This document shows positions 57,000 to 64,000 of a DNA stretch of 64,000 nucleotides, piece by piece. The notes below the pieces were generated by a model. That model was not told where the DNA came from and ran no database searches. It saw nothing but the letters and a program-made list of their open reading frames with translations. Location of the stretch: contig CAWEMY010000017.1 of NCBI GenBank assembly GCA_963810305.1, positions 248,001-312,000 on the forward strand, in the 5' to 3' direction. Origin of the DNA: JACDCA01 sp963810305 (GTDB taxonomy: Bacteria > Acidobacteriota > Vicinamibacteria > Vicinamibacterales > 2-12-FULL-66-21). The position numbers were made by a program, and so were the translations under genes. Numbering within the stretch: position 1 is the first letter of the stretch; each line of letters starts with the position of its first letter.

Positions 57000-58361
57000 T
57001 CAGAACACCAGGAGGGTCTTCACCGTCGTCGGAGACCCGCAGGCCTCGAACCAGTCGATTCCCTCAGCCACCAGATCAAACTTCAGCGCGTAGCGTCCTG
57101 GCCGGTCGGGCGCCGTGAACGTGAGCGGCACCTCAGTTGTGGCGCCGCCGGCCAGCGTGCCGGGTAACCATGCGCGCTCGTAGTCGCGGTTGATGACGGT
57201 GCCGTCGCGGCCGCAGAGTTGCGCACCAAGGCGGACCAGGCGGCGGCCGTAACTGGCCTGCGCGGGGAAGGGACGAGTCGACGCATTTGTCACGCGGGCG
57301 TTGATCGTCGCGGCGCGGCCACGGCGGGCGACCAGCGGCAGGCCGGGCAGGGCGCCGGCCACCGCGATCTCTGCGCGTGGAGTGGCACCGCGGATCGCGT
57401 TCCCCAGGTTGTTGGCGTCCCACACTTCGTGACGGATCCGTGCGAGCTCCTCACTCCCAGGCACGAATCGCCGAGAGAACATGTCTTCCGGATGGTCGGT
57501 CAGCTCCCAGCAGAGGCGATCGATGCCGAGTTCCTCCGCCATGGCGCGCGCTTCGTTCATCTCCTCGTCCGAATCGTTGTGGACGAACAGGATGTATCGC
57601 CAGTTGATGAACGGCACGTCTCGGCCAGACTCCCGTTTGGCGCGCGCCGCGGCCCGCAGGTTGCGGATCGCCTTGCTGAAGTCACCCCGCTGCCGGTACT
57701 TGGCATAGCTCTCGGCGCGGGCGCCGTCGATTGAAAACGTGACTTCGTCGATGCCGGAGTGGACCAGCCTCGCGACGCTCTCCTCGGTGAAGGCGAGCCC
57801 GTTCGTGCTGGAGTAGAGATAGATGTGCGGAAAGCGTGACTTGATGTACTCGCACATCTCGACGGCACGCTTGTGGAGAAACGCCTCGCCGTAGTTGAAG
57901 AAATCGACGCGGACGAGAGCGGGCCCGGCTTCGTCGATCACGCGCCTGAACAGCTCGAAGTCGAGCATCCCTGCCTGGCGCGTTCGGGTGATGCCCGTTT
58001 CCGGCGCGCAGCAGGCCTGGGCGCAGGAGATGTTGCATGCAGCCGTGCACTCAACGTACAGGCGGGACGGCAGCGACCCGACGTCCAGGCCGCGACTTGG
58101 CGGGTCCTCATCCTTCTTCAGCGGCAGTTTGAGCGGGCAATCCCCGCAGAACTTCGAACCGCCAGCATTGATGTCGCTTCGGAGCGCCGTCGCAGTCTCC
58201 CCCGTCCACACGGCGTTCACGCTCGACGTCCGGGTGTCGCCGAGCACACGCTTCCCGTACGGATCGGCGCAGCCGCACACCAGCCGTCCATCGCAGAGGA
58301 GCGTCATCGTGCTCCAGGGCCACGAACAGGTGAATCGAGTGGCGAGATAGTTCAGAGACAA
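57000..58361 (-). CDS. Radical SAM protein with N-terminal SPASM-like domain
   Basis: 453 residues, TTG start at 58361 (start uncertain). Residues 1-80 have Cys residues arranged like a SPASM auxiliary-cluster domain (TCSWPW, LLCDGRLVCGCAD, FCGDCPLK). The radical SAM core follows, with ECTAACNISCAQACC at 104-118; the usual CX3CX2C is not there, and the closest fits are CX3CX3C. Later core motifs VDFFNYGEAFLHKRAVEM and LYSSTNGLAF agree with the family. Residues 350-453 resemble an Ig-like beta domain. Substrate unknown. It ends an operon with the sigma, STAS and 89-residue genes. Confidence 0.8.
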   Translation of the reverse strand: MSLNYLATRFTCSWPWSTMTLLCDGRLVCGCADPYGKRVLGDTRTSSVNAVWTGETATALRSDINAGGSKFCGDCPLKLPLKKDEDPPSRGLDVGSLPSRLYVECTAACNISCAQACCAPETGITRTRQAGMLDFELFRRVIDEAGPALVRVDFFNYGEAFLHKRAVEMCEYIKSRFPHIYLYSSTNGLAFTEESVARLVHSGIDEVTFSIDGARAESYAKYRQRGDFSKAIRNLRAAARAKRESGRDVPFINWRYILFVHNDSDEEMNEARAMAEELGIDRLCWELTDHPEDMFSRRFVPGSEELARIRHEVWDANNLGNAIRGATPRAEIAVAGALPGLPLVARRGRAATINARVTNASTRPFPAQASYGRRLVRLGAQLCGRDGTVINRDYERAWLPGTLAGGATTEVPLTFTAPDRPGRYALKFDLVAEGIDWFEACGSPTTVKTLLVF

Positions 58362-58418
58362 TTTCGATTGGCGAATGGCGATTGCGGATTGTCGATTGAC
58401 GGATTGCGGATTGGCGAA

Positions 58419-58688
58419 TCAGGCTTTCTTGGTCAACCTCTTCATGTACGCGCCAAGGCGCTCGTTTTCGTACGAGACGAAATTCAGGAAGAGACTTTCG
58501 GACAGGTACTGCTTGCGTTCGTCGTCATCCATCTGGTCGATGACGTTCTGGATCTCGCGAACGGTATCTTCGAATGAGTGATCGAGGTCCCGCTTGGCGC
58601 TGATCTCCTTGTAAAGGGATTCCAGGACCGTCAGCAGGTCGCCGTCCAGCTCCACCGCGGCGCCGTTGGTCAGTTTGATCTTACGCAT
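58419..58688 (-). CDS. Small conserved hypothetical protein
   Basis: 89 residues, acidic-helical after an N-terminal MRKIKLTNGAAVELDGDLL beta segment. The helical part (LYKEISAKRDLDHSFEDTVR) and DDDERKQYLSESLFLNF suggest a folded all-alpha protein. I do not recognise a family. It begins 4 bases after the STAS stop and precedes the radical SAM gene by 57 bases, so it is likely co-transcribed with both. Confidence 0.72.
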   Translation of the reverse strand: MRKIKLTNGAAVELDGDLLTVLESLYKEISAKRDLDHSFEDTVREIQNVIDQMDDDERKQYLSESLFLNFVSYENERLGAYMKRLTKKA

Positions 58689-58692
58689 CGGC

Positions 58693-59034
58693 TTACGCTC
58701 CGAAGCTTTTGACGGCGCTCGGCTCGTCGGGGTGTACCTCGATGAAGTTCTGCGCGCCGGTCATCGTCAGCATCGTCTCGACGCGCTTCTGCACGCCGGC
58801 CAGCTTCAGCGCGCCGCCGGCGGCGGCGGCCTGGCGGTAGAGATCCATCAGGCATCCGATCGTGGCACTGTCGACGTAGCCGACGGCGCTGAGATCGACG
58901 ATCACCTTGCGCTCCCCGGCGCCAATCAGCTGCGTGACCGCATTGGCGAATTCGGAGAGCAGCGGGTACATCAGCCGCGATTCTCCGACCCGGACGATGG
59001 CGACGCCGTTGGCGTGTTCGGTTGTGAGATTCAT
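58693..59034 (-). CDS. STAS-domain anti-sigma factor antagonist
   Basis: 113 residues, the length of SpoIIAA/RsbV proteins. The fold starts with MNLTTEHANGVAIVRVGESR, and the phosphorylatable Ser site is DSATIGCLMDLY near residue 54-58 after KVIVDLSAVGYV. Such proteins bind anti-sigma kinases to release sigma factors. The start overlaps the sigma gene stop by 4 bases (ATGA). No anti-sigma kinase gene is nearby. Confidence 0.9.
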   Translation of the reverse strand: MNLTTEHANGVAIVRVGESRLMYPLLSEFANAVTQLIGAGERKVIVDLSAVGYVDSATIGCLMDLYRQAAAAGGALKLAGVQKRVETMLTMTGAQNFIEVHPDEPSAVKSFGA

Positions 59035-59684
59035 TCAGACGCTCCGGAACGCCGGCCTGCCGGGCGCGCGGGAGCTCCGCGGCGACGGCGCGTGGCCGGT
59101 TGATTATCCTGCAGCCGTTTGAGCTGCCGCGCCAGCTCCAGCCGGCCGCGATTGATGCGTGACTTCACCGTGCCTTCGGGCAACTGCAGCCGGTCCGCGA
59201 TCTCCTGGTAGGACAGCTCCTGGAGGTCGCGAAGCACCACGGCCGTCCGCAGCGTCTCGGGCAGCGTCTGCAGCGCCTGGCGCAGCATCACGCGCAGGTC
59301 CTGGTGTTCAGCCGCGGCATACGGCGTCCGATCCGTGGACGCCGGCTGCAGGTCGTTCGTGTCGACCTCGCGTGCGATCGTCATCCGCTCCTTCCGCACG
59401 CTGCGGTAATGATCGATGCAGAGATTGCGGCTGATGCTGACGATCCACGTCTGGAAGTTCGCGCGACGGTCGAAGGTGGCGAGTGCCTTGAAGATCTTCA
59501 GGAAGATGTCCTGTGTCAGATCTTCGGCTTCCTCGTGCTTGCCGACGAACTTGTACGCGACGTTGAATACCTTACGCCAGTTTTGCCGGACGATCGCATC
59601 CCACGCCGCCTGATCACCGCTCAAGCACCGGGCGATGAGGGTATCGGGCGTCGCCGGCTGCGCGGCGGGTAAATCAACGGACAT
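59031..59684 (-). CDS. RNA polymerase sigma factor, ECF type
   Basis: 217 residues. Region 2 contains AEDLTQDIFLKIFKALATFD and FQTWIVSISRNLCIDHYR, which binds core polymerase and the -10 element. Region 4 has LRTAVVLRDLQELSYQEIAD and LPEGTVKSRINRGRLELARQ, a helix-turn-helix for the -35 element. A Arg/Gly/Pro-rich C-terminal extension of about 25 residues is present. It heads the operon that continues with STAS, the 89-residue protein and the radical SAM gene. Confidence 0.93.
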   Translation of the reverse strand: MSVDLPAAQPATPDTLIARCLSGDQAAWDAIVRQNWRKVFNVAYKFVGKHEEAEDLTQDIFLKIFKALATFDRRANFQTWIVSISRNLCIDHYRSVRKERMTIAREVDTNDLQPASTDRTPYAAAEHQDLRVMLRQALQTLPETLRTAVVLRDLQELSYQEIADRLQLPEGTVKSRINRGRLELARQLKRLQDNQPATRRRRGAPARPAGRRSGASE

Positions 59685-59734
59685 GCATCATCCGGTTGTA
59701 CGCAAGGCGGGAAACAACTGGAATCATATCAAAA

Positions 59735-59872
59735 GCACGTGCGGGATGCGGGGTGCGGGATGCGGAACGCGCACTAGCACGTGCGCACGTGCGCACGTGC
59801 CGCACGTGCGCACGTGGGCACGTTCGCACGTGGCACGTCGCACGTAGCACGTCGCACGTGGACGTGCGATAA
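59735..59872. repeat. GCACGTG-rich array
   Basis: About 15 GCACGTG or GCACGT units with short spacers, between the sigma gene and lysA. It is related to the array at 10868-10936, and its units are palindromic (CACGTG). Confidence 0.85.
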
Positions 59873-59887
59873 GATTGCGATTCCACT

Positions 59888-61129
59888 GTGACAGGGTTTT
59901 TTCGACAGCAGGGCACGCTGACGTGTGACGGCGTGCCGCTCTCCGATCTGGCGTCCGCCGAAGGCACACCGCTCTACGTCTACAGCGCCGCGACCATCGC
60001 CGAACGCTATCGCGCCATCGATCTCGCGTTCGCGAGCTACCCGCATTCTCTCCACTACGCGTTGAAGGCGAACTCGACGATGGCAATTGCGCGGCTGCTG
60101 CGGTCGCTTGGCGCCGGCGCGGACGCGAACTCGGGGGGTGAAATCGACGTCGCGCTCCGGGCCGGATTCATCCCGTCGCAGATCGTCTTCACCGGCGTGG
60201 GCAAGACGTCCGCCGATCTGGCACAGGCGATCGATCTCGGTATCACCACGATAAATGCGGAGTCCGAAGGGGAGATCGAGCGCATCGACGCGCTGGCCAC
60301 TGCCCGGCAGGCCAGGGCCCGAGTGGCCCTTCGCGTGAACCCTGATATCGATGCGAAGAGCCATCCACACATCTCCACTGGTCTCAAGACCAACAAATTC
60401 GGGATGCCGATGGACGGCGCGAAAGCCATCTGCCGCCGGTTTTCGACGGCGGCGGGCGTCGAGATCGTCGGCCTGCACGTCCACGTCGGATCGCAGATCA
60501 CGGACCTTCAGCCACTCCGCGCCGCCGCGGAAGCGGTGGTCCGGCTCGCGCGCGAACTGCGCGATGAGGGGATCGTCATCGATCATCTCGATCTCGGCGG
60601 AGGGCTCGGCGTTTCGTATGACGGTTCACCCGTGCCTACCGTGCAGGACTACGCGGAGGCATTGCTCCCGGCCGTGAGGGAATCAGGCCTGCATCTCGTC
60701 CTCGAGCCCGGACGGCACATCATCGCGCCCGCGGGCGTGCTGTTGTCGCGCGTGATCGATGTCAAGGAGCAGCCGGGAGGAAAACTGTTCGTCATCCTCG
60801 ATGCCGGCATGACGGAGTTGATCAGGCCGATGATGTACGGCGCCTACCACGCCGTTGAATCGGTCGCCGCCGCGACCGGCCCGGAGATCATCTGCGACGT
60901 CGTCGGTCCGCTCTGTGAGAGCAGCGACACGATCGGGAAGGACAGACGGCTGCCTCGGCCTGCGGTCGGCGACCTGTTCGCGATTCGCGATACCGGGGCC
61001 TACAGTGCCGTCATGGCGTCCAACTACAACCGTCGGCTGATGCCGGCGGAAGTGCTGGTCGAAGGAGGAGCCTGGAGCGTCATTCGACGCCGGCAGACGA
61101 TCGACGACCTTCTGGCGCTGGAGACATAA
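59888..61129 (+). CDS. lysA: Diaminopimelate decarboxylase
   Basis: 413 residues, GTG start. It makes lysine from meso-diaminopimelate with PLP. The PLP Lys is in HYALKANST; HVGSQITDLQPL, GGGLGVSYDG, EPGRHIIAPAGVL and the C-terminal GPLCESSDTIG with the second-subunit Cys are present. It lies directly after the GCACGTG array and 3 bases before tmk, so the two are likely co-transcribed. Confidence 0.96.
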   Translation: MTGFFRQQGTLTCDGVPLSDLASAEGTPLYVYSAATIAERYRAIDLAFASYPHSLHYALKANSTMAIARLLRSLGAGADANSGGEIDVALRAGFIPSQIVFTGVGKTSADLAQAIDLGITTINAESEGEIERIDALATARQARARVALRVNPDIDAKSHPHISTGLKTNKFGMPMDGAKAICRRFSTAAGVEIVGLHVHVGSQITDLQPLRAAAEAVVRLARELRDEGIVIDHLDLGGGLGVSYDGSPVPTVQDYAEALLPAVRESGLHLVLEPGRHIIAPAGVLLSRVIDVKEQPGGKLFVILDAGMTELIRPMMYGAYHAVESVAAATGPEIICDVVGPLCESSDTIGKDRRLPRPAVGDLFAIRDTGAYSAVMASNYNRRLMPAEVLVEGGAWSVIRRRQTIDDLLALET

Positions 61130-61131
61130 GT

Positions 61132-61728
61132 ATGCGCAGGCTCTGCTCATTGCCTTCGAGGGGCTGGACCAGAGCGGCAAACAGACCCAGGCTGAGGGGC
61201 TGCGCGACTATTTCGTGTCGAAAGGACGCGAGTGTCGGCTGCTGTCGTTTCCCGACTACACGACCGCCATAGGCATGGAGATCTCCCGCGCCCTCCATGG
61301 CGAGCACGAATACGCCGCCGATACGCTGCAACTCCTCTACGTCGCCAACCGCTACGAATATCGAGCCGCGATTCAGTCGGCTGTCGATTCGGGGACCGTG
61401 ATCGTGTGCGATCGCTATCTTGCATCGAGCATCGCTTACGGTGAGGCGCAGGGTCTCGACCCCGAGCTGGCTGGCGGACGCCCAGCGATTCCTGCCGGCG
61501 CCGGATCTCACGATCGTCCTCGACATCGCCCCCGAGACCGCGGTGCAGCGCAAGGCGGCGGGACGCGATCGGTACGAGCGTGATCTGGCGCTGCTCTCCC
61601 GCGTCCGCGACAGCTACCATCGACAGAGCAAGCAGCGGAACTGGATCAGGCTCGACGGCGAGCGCGGCAAAGCCGAGGTCAGTGCCGACGTGCTCAGAGA
61701 AGTCGCGACACGGCTCGAGCGGCGGTAA
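61132..61728 (+). pseudogene. tmk: Thymidylate kinase, two frameshifts
   Basis: From the ATG at 61132, the conserved P-loop segment (IAFEGLDQSGKQTQAEGL) is reached only if one base is restored near 61142. The protein continues through FPDYTTAIGMEI, the DRYLASSIAYGEAQGLDPE motif, then changes frame near 61470 and resumes WLADAQRFLPAPDLTIVLDI to RLERR. All P-loop, DRY and lid regions survive. Tmk phosphorylates dTMP and is essential, so real inactivation is unlikely. It converges with comF, overlapping its 3' end by 35 bases. Confidence 0.88.
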
Positions 61729-62509
61729 GGGCGCGGACTTCCTTCGCTCCCGCCGAGAGCAGCACCGCGGCGCTGGCGTCCAGCGTGGCCCCTGTCGTGC
61801 TCACGTCATCGATGATGACGAGCACCGCATTCTTGACCGTTGCGCCCGCACCGCGCCGGACGGCGAACGCATCCCGCACGTTCTGGTGGCGCTCCGTCTC
61901 AGGAAGATCCGTCTGCGTCGCGGTTGGCCGCCGCCGGCGCAGCGCGTTTACGACCGGAACGCCGACATGCTGCGCCAGTTCCGATGCCTGATTGAAGCCT
62001 CGCCGGTAGTGACGCGAGAAGTGCAGCGGCACCGGGACGAGAAAATCGGCCCCGTCGAGAACCGGACGTCCCCGCCACCGCCATCAGCCGCCCGAGCGGG
62101 CGTGCCACCGAGCGGCGCTTGTCATATTTCAGGACGTGCAGGACGTCCCGCAACGTTCCTTCGTAAGGACCAACTGCGCGGCCAATGGTGATCAGGCGTG
62201 GGCGGCGCGCGCACCGTGTGCACAGATGCACTTGACGCCGTCGATCCGCCACGTCGGGAGCGCGTCGCCGCAAACCCGGCAGAGTGGCTCCGCCAGCCGA
62301 TTGATGTGCGACCAACACCTGGCGCAGACGGCGCCAGCGAGCGGGATTTCGAGTGGAGCCCCGCACACCGCGCAGGCCGGGGCGATGACGACCGCGAGTG
62401 CGGCGTTGACAAACCTGCTAAGGATTCTCGTCGCTGATGTCGATGCGCTGCGCGTCTCCCCACAACCGCTCGAGTGCGTAGAAAGCACGGGTCTGGGGAG
62501 TGAAGACAT
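61694..62509 (-). pseudogene. comF: ComF-family phosphoribosyltransferase-like protein, two frameshifts
   Basis: Piece 1 (62509 to about 62195) has the zinc-finger pairs CAVCG, CARCW, CRVCG and CICAHG. Piece 2 holds VGPYEGTLRDVLHVLKYDKR and ARPLGRLMAVAG. Piece 3 begins LVPVPLHFSRHYRRGFNQAS and carries the PRPP loop VLVIIDDVSTTGATLD. Breaks near 62195 and 62070 account for the split. ComF proteins take part in DNA uptake in naturally competent bacteria and are found widely elsewhere. The true start is unclear because the first piece overlaps rsfS. Confidence 0.85.
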
Positions 62510-62817
62510 GAACGATGAAGCTGAAAAAATCCATCAGCACCCAGTCACCGCGGTCGTAGCCTTCGACGTGTGCGGGACGGATTTTCGATGCGCGGAGCAC
62601 TTCTTCGACCGCATCGGCAATCGCCTTCACCTGGCGCTGGATTCTGCCCTGAGCACAGAACGAAAAAATCGGTGAAGGCCGGCGTGTCGCGTAAATCAAG
62701 CACGACGACGTCGAGGGCCTTCTTGTCGAGCGCGGCGCGCACCGCCTTCGACACTTCACTCGAAAGCTTTCGCGGCCTGGTTGCGGTTGCCGTGCGTTTT
62801 CTCTCAGTTTTGGCCAT
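62418..62817 (-). pseudogene. rsfS: Ribosomal silencing factor, one frameshift
   Basis: The first part ends LDVVVLDLRDTPAFTDFFVLCSG; the second starts IQRQVKAIADAVEEVLR and continues with EGYDRGDWVLMDFFSFIVHVF to RIDISDENP. The break near 62650 is one extra C. RsfS binds uL14 on the large ribosomal subunit and blocks subunit joining in starvation. It overlaps nadD by 14 bases, the classic nadD-rsfS order. Confidence 0.88.
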
Positions 62818-63511
62818 GCAAGTGATCTGCCGTGGATGTAGGGAACGGCTGTCGTCCGTAAAGACCGTGCTGCTGAATGTGATGCTCGATTGTTGGAGGG
62901 ACGAGGCCGTTCAGCGGAAGCCCCGCGCTCAGGCGACGGCGGATTTCAGTGGAGGAGACGTCCAGAGTCGGCGCATCCACCAGAAATATTGAGGTTCTTC
63001 CGCCACGCGTTTCCAGGTCGGCCCGTCGCAGCGGCAGACGCATCCGGTGCTTGAGTGACGGCAACTGTCGACGGAGCGCTGAAACCGGCACCCCCGGACG
63101 CGATACTGCGACGAACTCCGCGAGGTCCAGCACCTGCGGATAGCGCTTCCACGTTTCAATATCTGCGAACGCGTCAGCGCCGGTAATGAAGAAAATCTGC
63201 GACGGGTCGAGCCCCAGGCTGCTGCGCATCCGCTCGAGCGTGTCGGCGGTGTACGACGGGCCGGGGCTCGACAGCTCGATGTCGCTCGCGCTCAAGCCGT
63301 CGACGCCGTTCACCGCCAGTGCCGCCATTGCGAACCGGTGGAACGGTGAGGCAAGCGGCTGCTCGGATCGATGCGGAGGGATGCGGGCGGGAACGATGAT
63401 GACGCGGTCGAGCGCGAGCGCTTCGCGCGCGGCCAGAGCGGTGTCGAGATGACCGAAGTGAATCGGGTCGAGAGTGCCCCCGAGGATGCCGATGCGCGCG
63501 GCCTGGTTCAT
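62804..63511 (-). CDS. nadD: Nicotinate-nucleotide adenylyltransferase
   Basis: 235 residues. GILGGTLDPIHFGHLDTALA is the nucleotidyltransferase signature with HxGH-type HFGH; PARIPPHRSEQPLASPFHR and the C-terminal VSSTEIRRRLSAGLPLNGLV (ISSTxIR-type) follow. It adenylates nicotinate mononucleotide in NAD synthesis. The gene follows obg by 11 bases. Confidence 0.95.
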   Translation of the reverse strand: MNQAARIGILGGTLDPIHFGHLDTALAAREALALDRVIIVPARIPPHRSEQPLASPFHRFAMAALAVNGVDGLSASDIELSSPGPSYTADTLERMRSSLGLDPSQIFFITGADAFADIETWKRYPQVLDLAEFVAVSRPGVPVSALRRQLPSLKHRMRLPLRRADLETRGGRTSIFLVDAPTLDVSSTEIRRRLSAGLPLNGLVPPTIEHHIQQHGLYGRQPFPTSTADHLHGQN

Positions 63512-63522
63512 TCAGCCACTGG

Positions 63523-64000
63523 TCAGTCGTCCGGTGTCTGCGCTGCTGCCGATGTTCGTTCGCGTGCCGCGGCGACTTCGCGCCAGACGGCTTCGACCAG
63601 CGGCGTGAGTCCGTCGCCGGCCGCCGCAGAAACAGCGTAGAGCGGAATGCCCCGGTCCTGCAAATGGTTCCGAAGTTTTTCGAGGCGTTCCGGTTCGTCG
63701 AGCGCGTCGATCTTGTTCGCCGCGACGATGATCGGCTTCTCGGCGAGCCGTTCTCCCGAAACGTCGCGGCCCGGGAAGAGCTGCAGCTCGCGCGTGATGA
63801 TCTCGAAATCGTCGACTGGATCGCGTCCGCTGGCCGACGAGACGTCGACGAGGTGAACGAGAACCTTCGTTCGTTCGAGATGGCTGAGGAACCTGGTGCC
63901 GAGCCCCTGCCCCTCGTGCGCTCCTTCGATGAGACCCGGCACGTCGGCGACGACGAAGGTGCGGTCGCCCGACAGCCCGACGACACCGAGGTTGGGCGTC
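63523..64000 (-). CDS. obgE: Obg/CgtA GTPase (5' part beyond the window)
   Basis: About 159 codons are present up to the right edge. Motifs: PNLGVVGLSGDRTFVVADVP, G3 DVPGLIEGAHEGQGLGTRFL, AANKIDAL (G4) and VSAAAGDGLTPLVEAV. Obg is an essential ribosome-associated GTPase linked to 50S maturation. The order obg-nadD-rsfS on the minus strand is a conserved cluster. Confidence 0.94.
   Translation of the reverse strand, partial: TPNLGVVGLSGDRTFVVADVPGLIEGAHEGQGLGTRFLSHLERTKVLVHLVDVSSASGRDPVDDFEIITRELQLFPGRDVSGERLAEKPIIVAANKIDALDEPERLEKLRNHLQDRGIPLYAVSAAAGDGLTPLVEAVWREVAAARERTSAAAQTPDD

Overview
The window reads as a chromosomal segment of a GC-rich, Gram-negative bacterium, most likely an acidobacterium of the Vicinamibacteria type. 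LpxC and a TolC-family protein imply an LPS-bearing outer membrane. Two VWFA-related proteins of the type typical of Acidobacteria lie side by side. The isoprenoid genes belong to the MEP pathway. Placement below phylum is inference from gene style, not from a marker-gene tree.

Layout. 0-4 kb: the pyrimidine operon pyrR(partial)-pyrB-pyrC, an orotate-type phosphoribosyltransferase and a DUF2400 protein. 4-8 kb: two glycosyltransferases and a TolC protein on the minus strand. 8-16.6 kb: an S9 peptidase, pyrE, truA, then the classic envelope/isoprenoid run uppS-cdsA-dxr-rseP and a DUF1028 protein. 16.6-25 kb: a TPR protein, a MATE exporter, ispG, a glycine-zipper protein, a CobA-HemD fusion and the VWFA pair. 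25-27 kb: an isolated F0 block (atpZ/I-like, atpI-like, atpB, atpE) whose c subunit carries residues of the Na+-binding type. 27-31 kb: an EamA transporter, a fatty-acid desaturase and a dynamin-like GTPase. 44.9-56.9 kb: dapA-like, class-V aminotransferase, mtgA, a metallopeptidase-like protein, NlpC/P60, HNH, NHL, an APC permease, uvrA and lpxC. 57-59.7 kb: an operon of sigma factor, STAS protein, a small unknown protein and an unusual radical SAM protein. 59.9-64 kb: lysA, tmk and, on the minus strand, obg-nadD-rsfS-comF.

The most distinctive part is 31-45 kb. Two secreted subtilisin-like proteases with long C-terminal VWG[T/N] repeat tails flank an Opp-type transporter (binding protein and two permeases, no ATPase). 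One protease is followed, apparently in the same transcript, by a membrane HD-GYP/GAF protein and a TPR-containing sigma-54 activator. Matches to the sigma-54 -24/-12 promoter lie upstream of both proteases. The inferred picture is a regulated extracellular protein-degradation and peptide-uptake locus under cyclic-di-GMP and sigma-54 control.

At least 14 single-base frameshifts interrupt otherwise well-conserved genes, including housekeeping ones (tmk, truA, rsfS). Most look like one extra base. This pattern points to indel errors in the assembly more than to gene decay, so broken genes are described here as the intact proteins they probably are. Several families of palindromic repeats fill the intergenic gaps.
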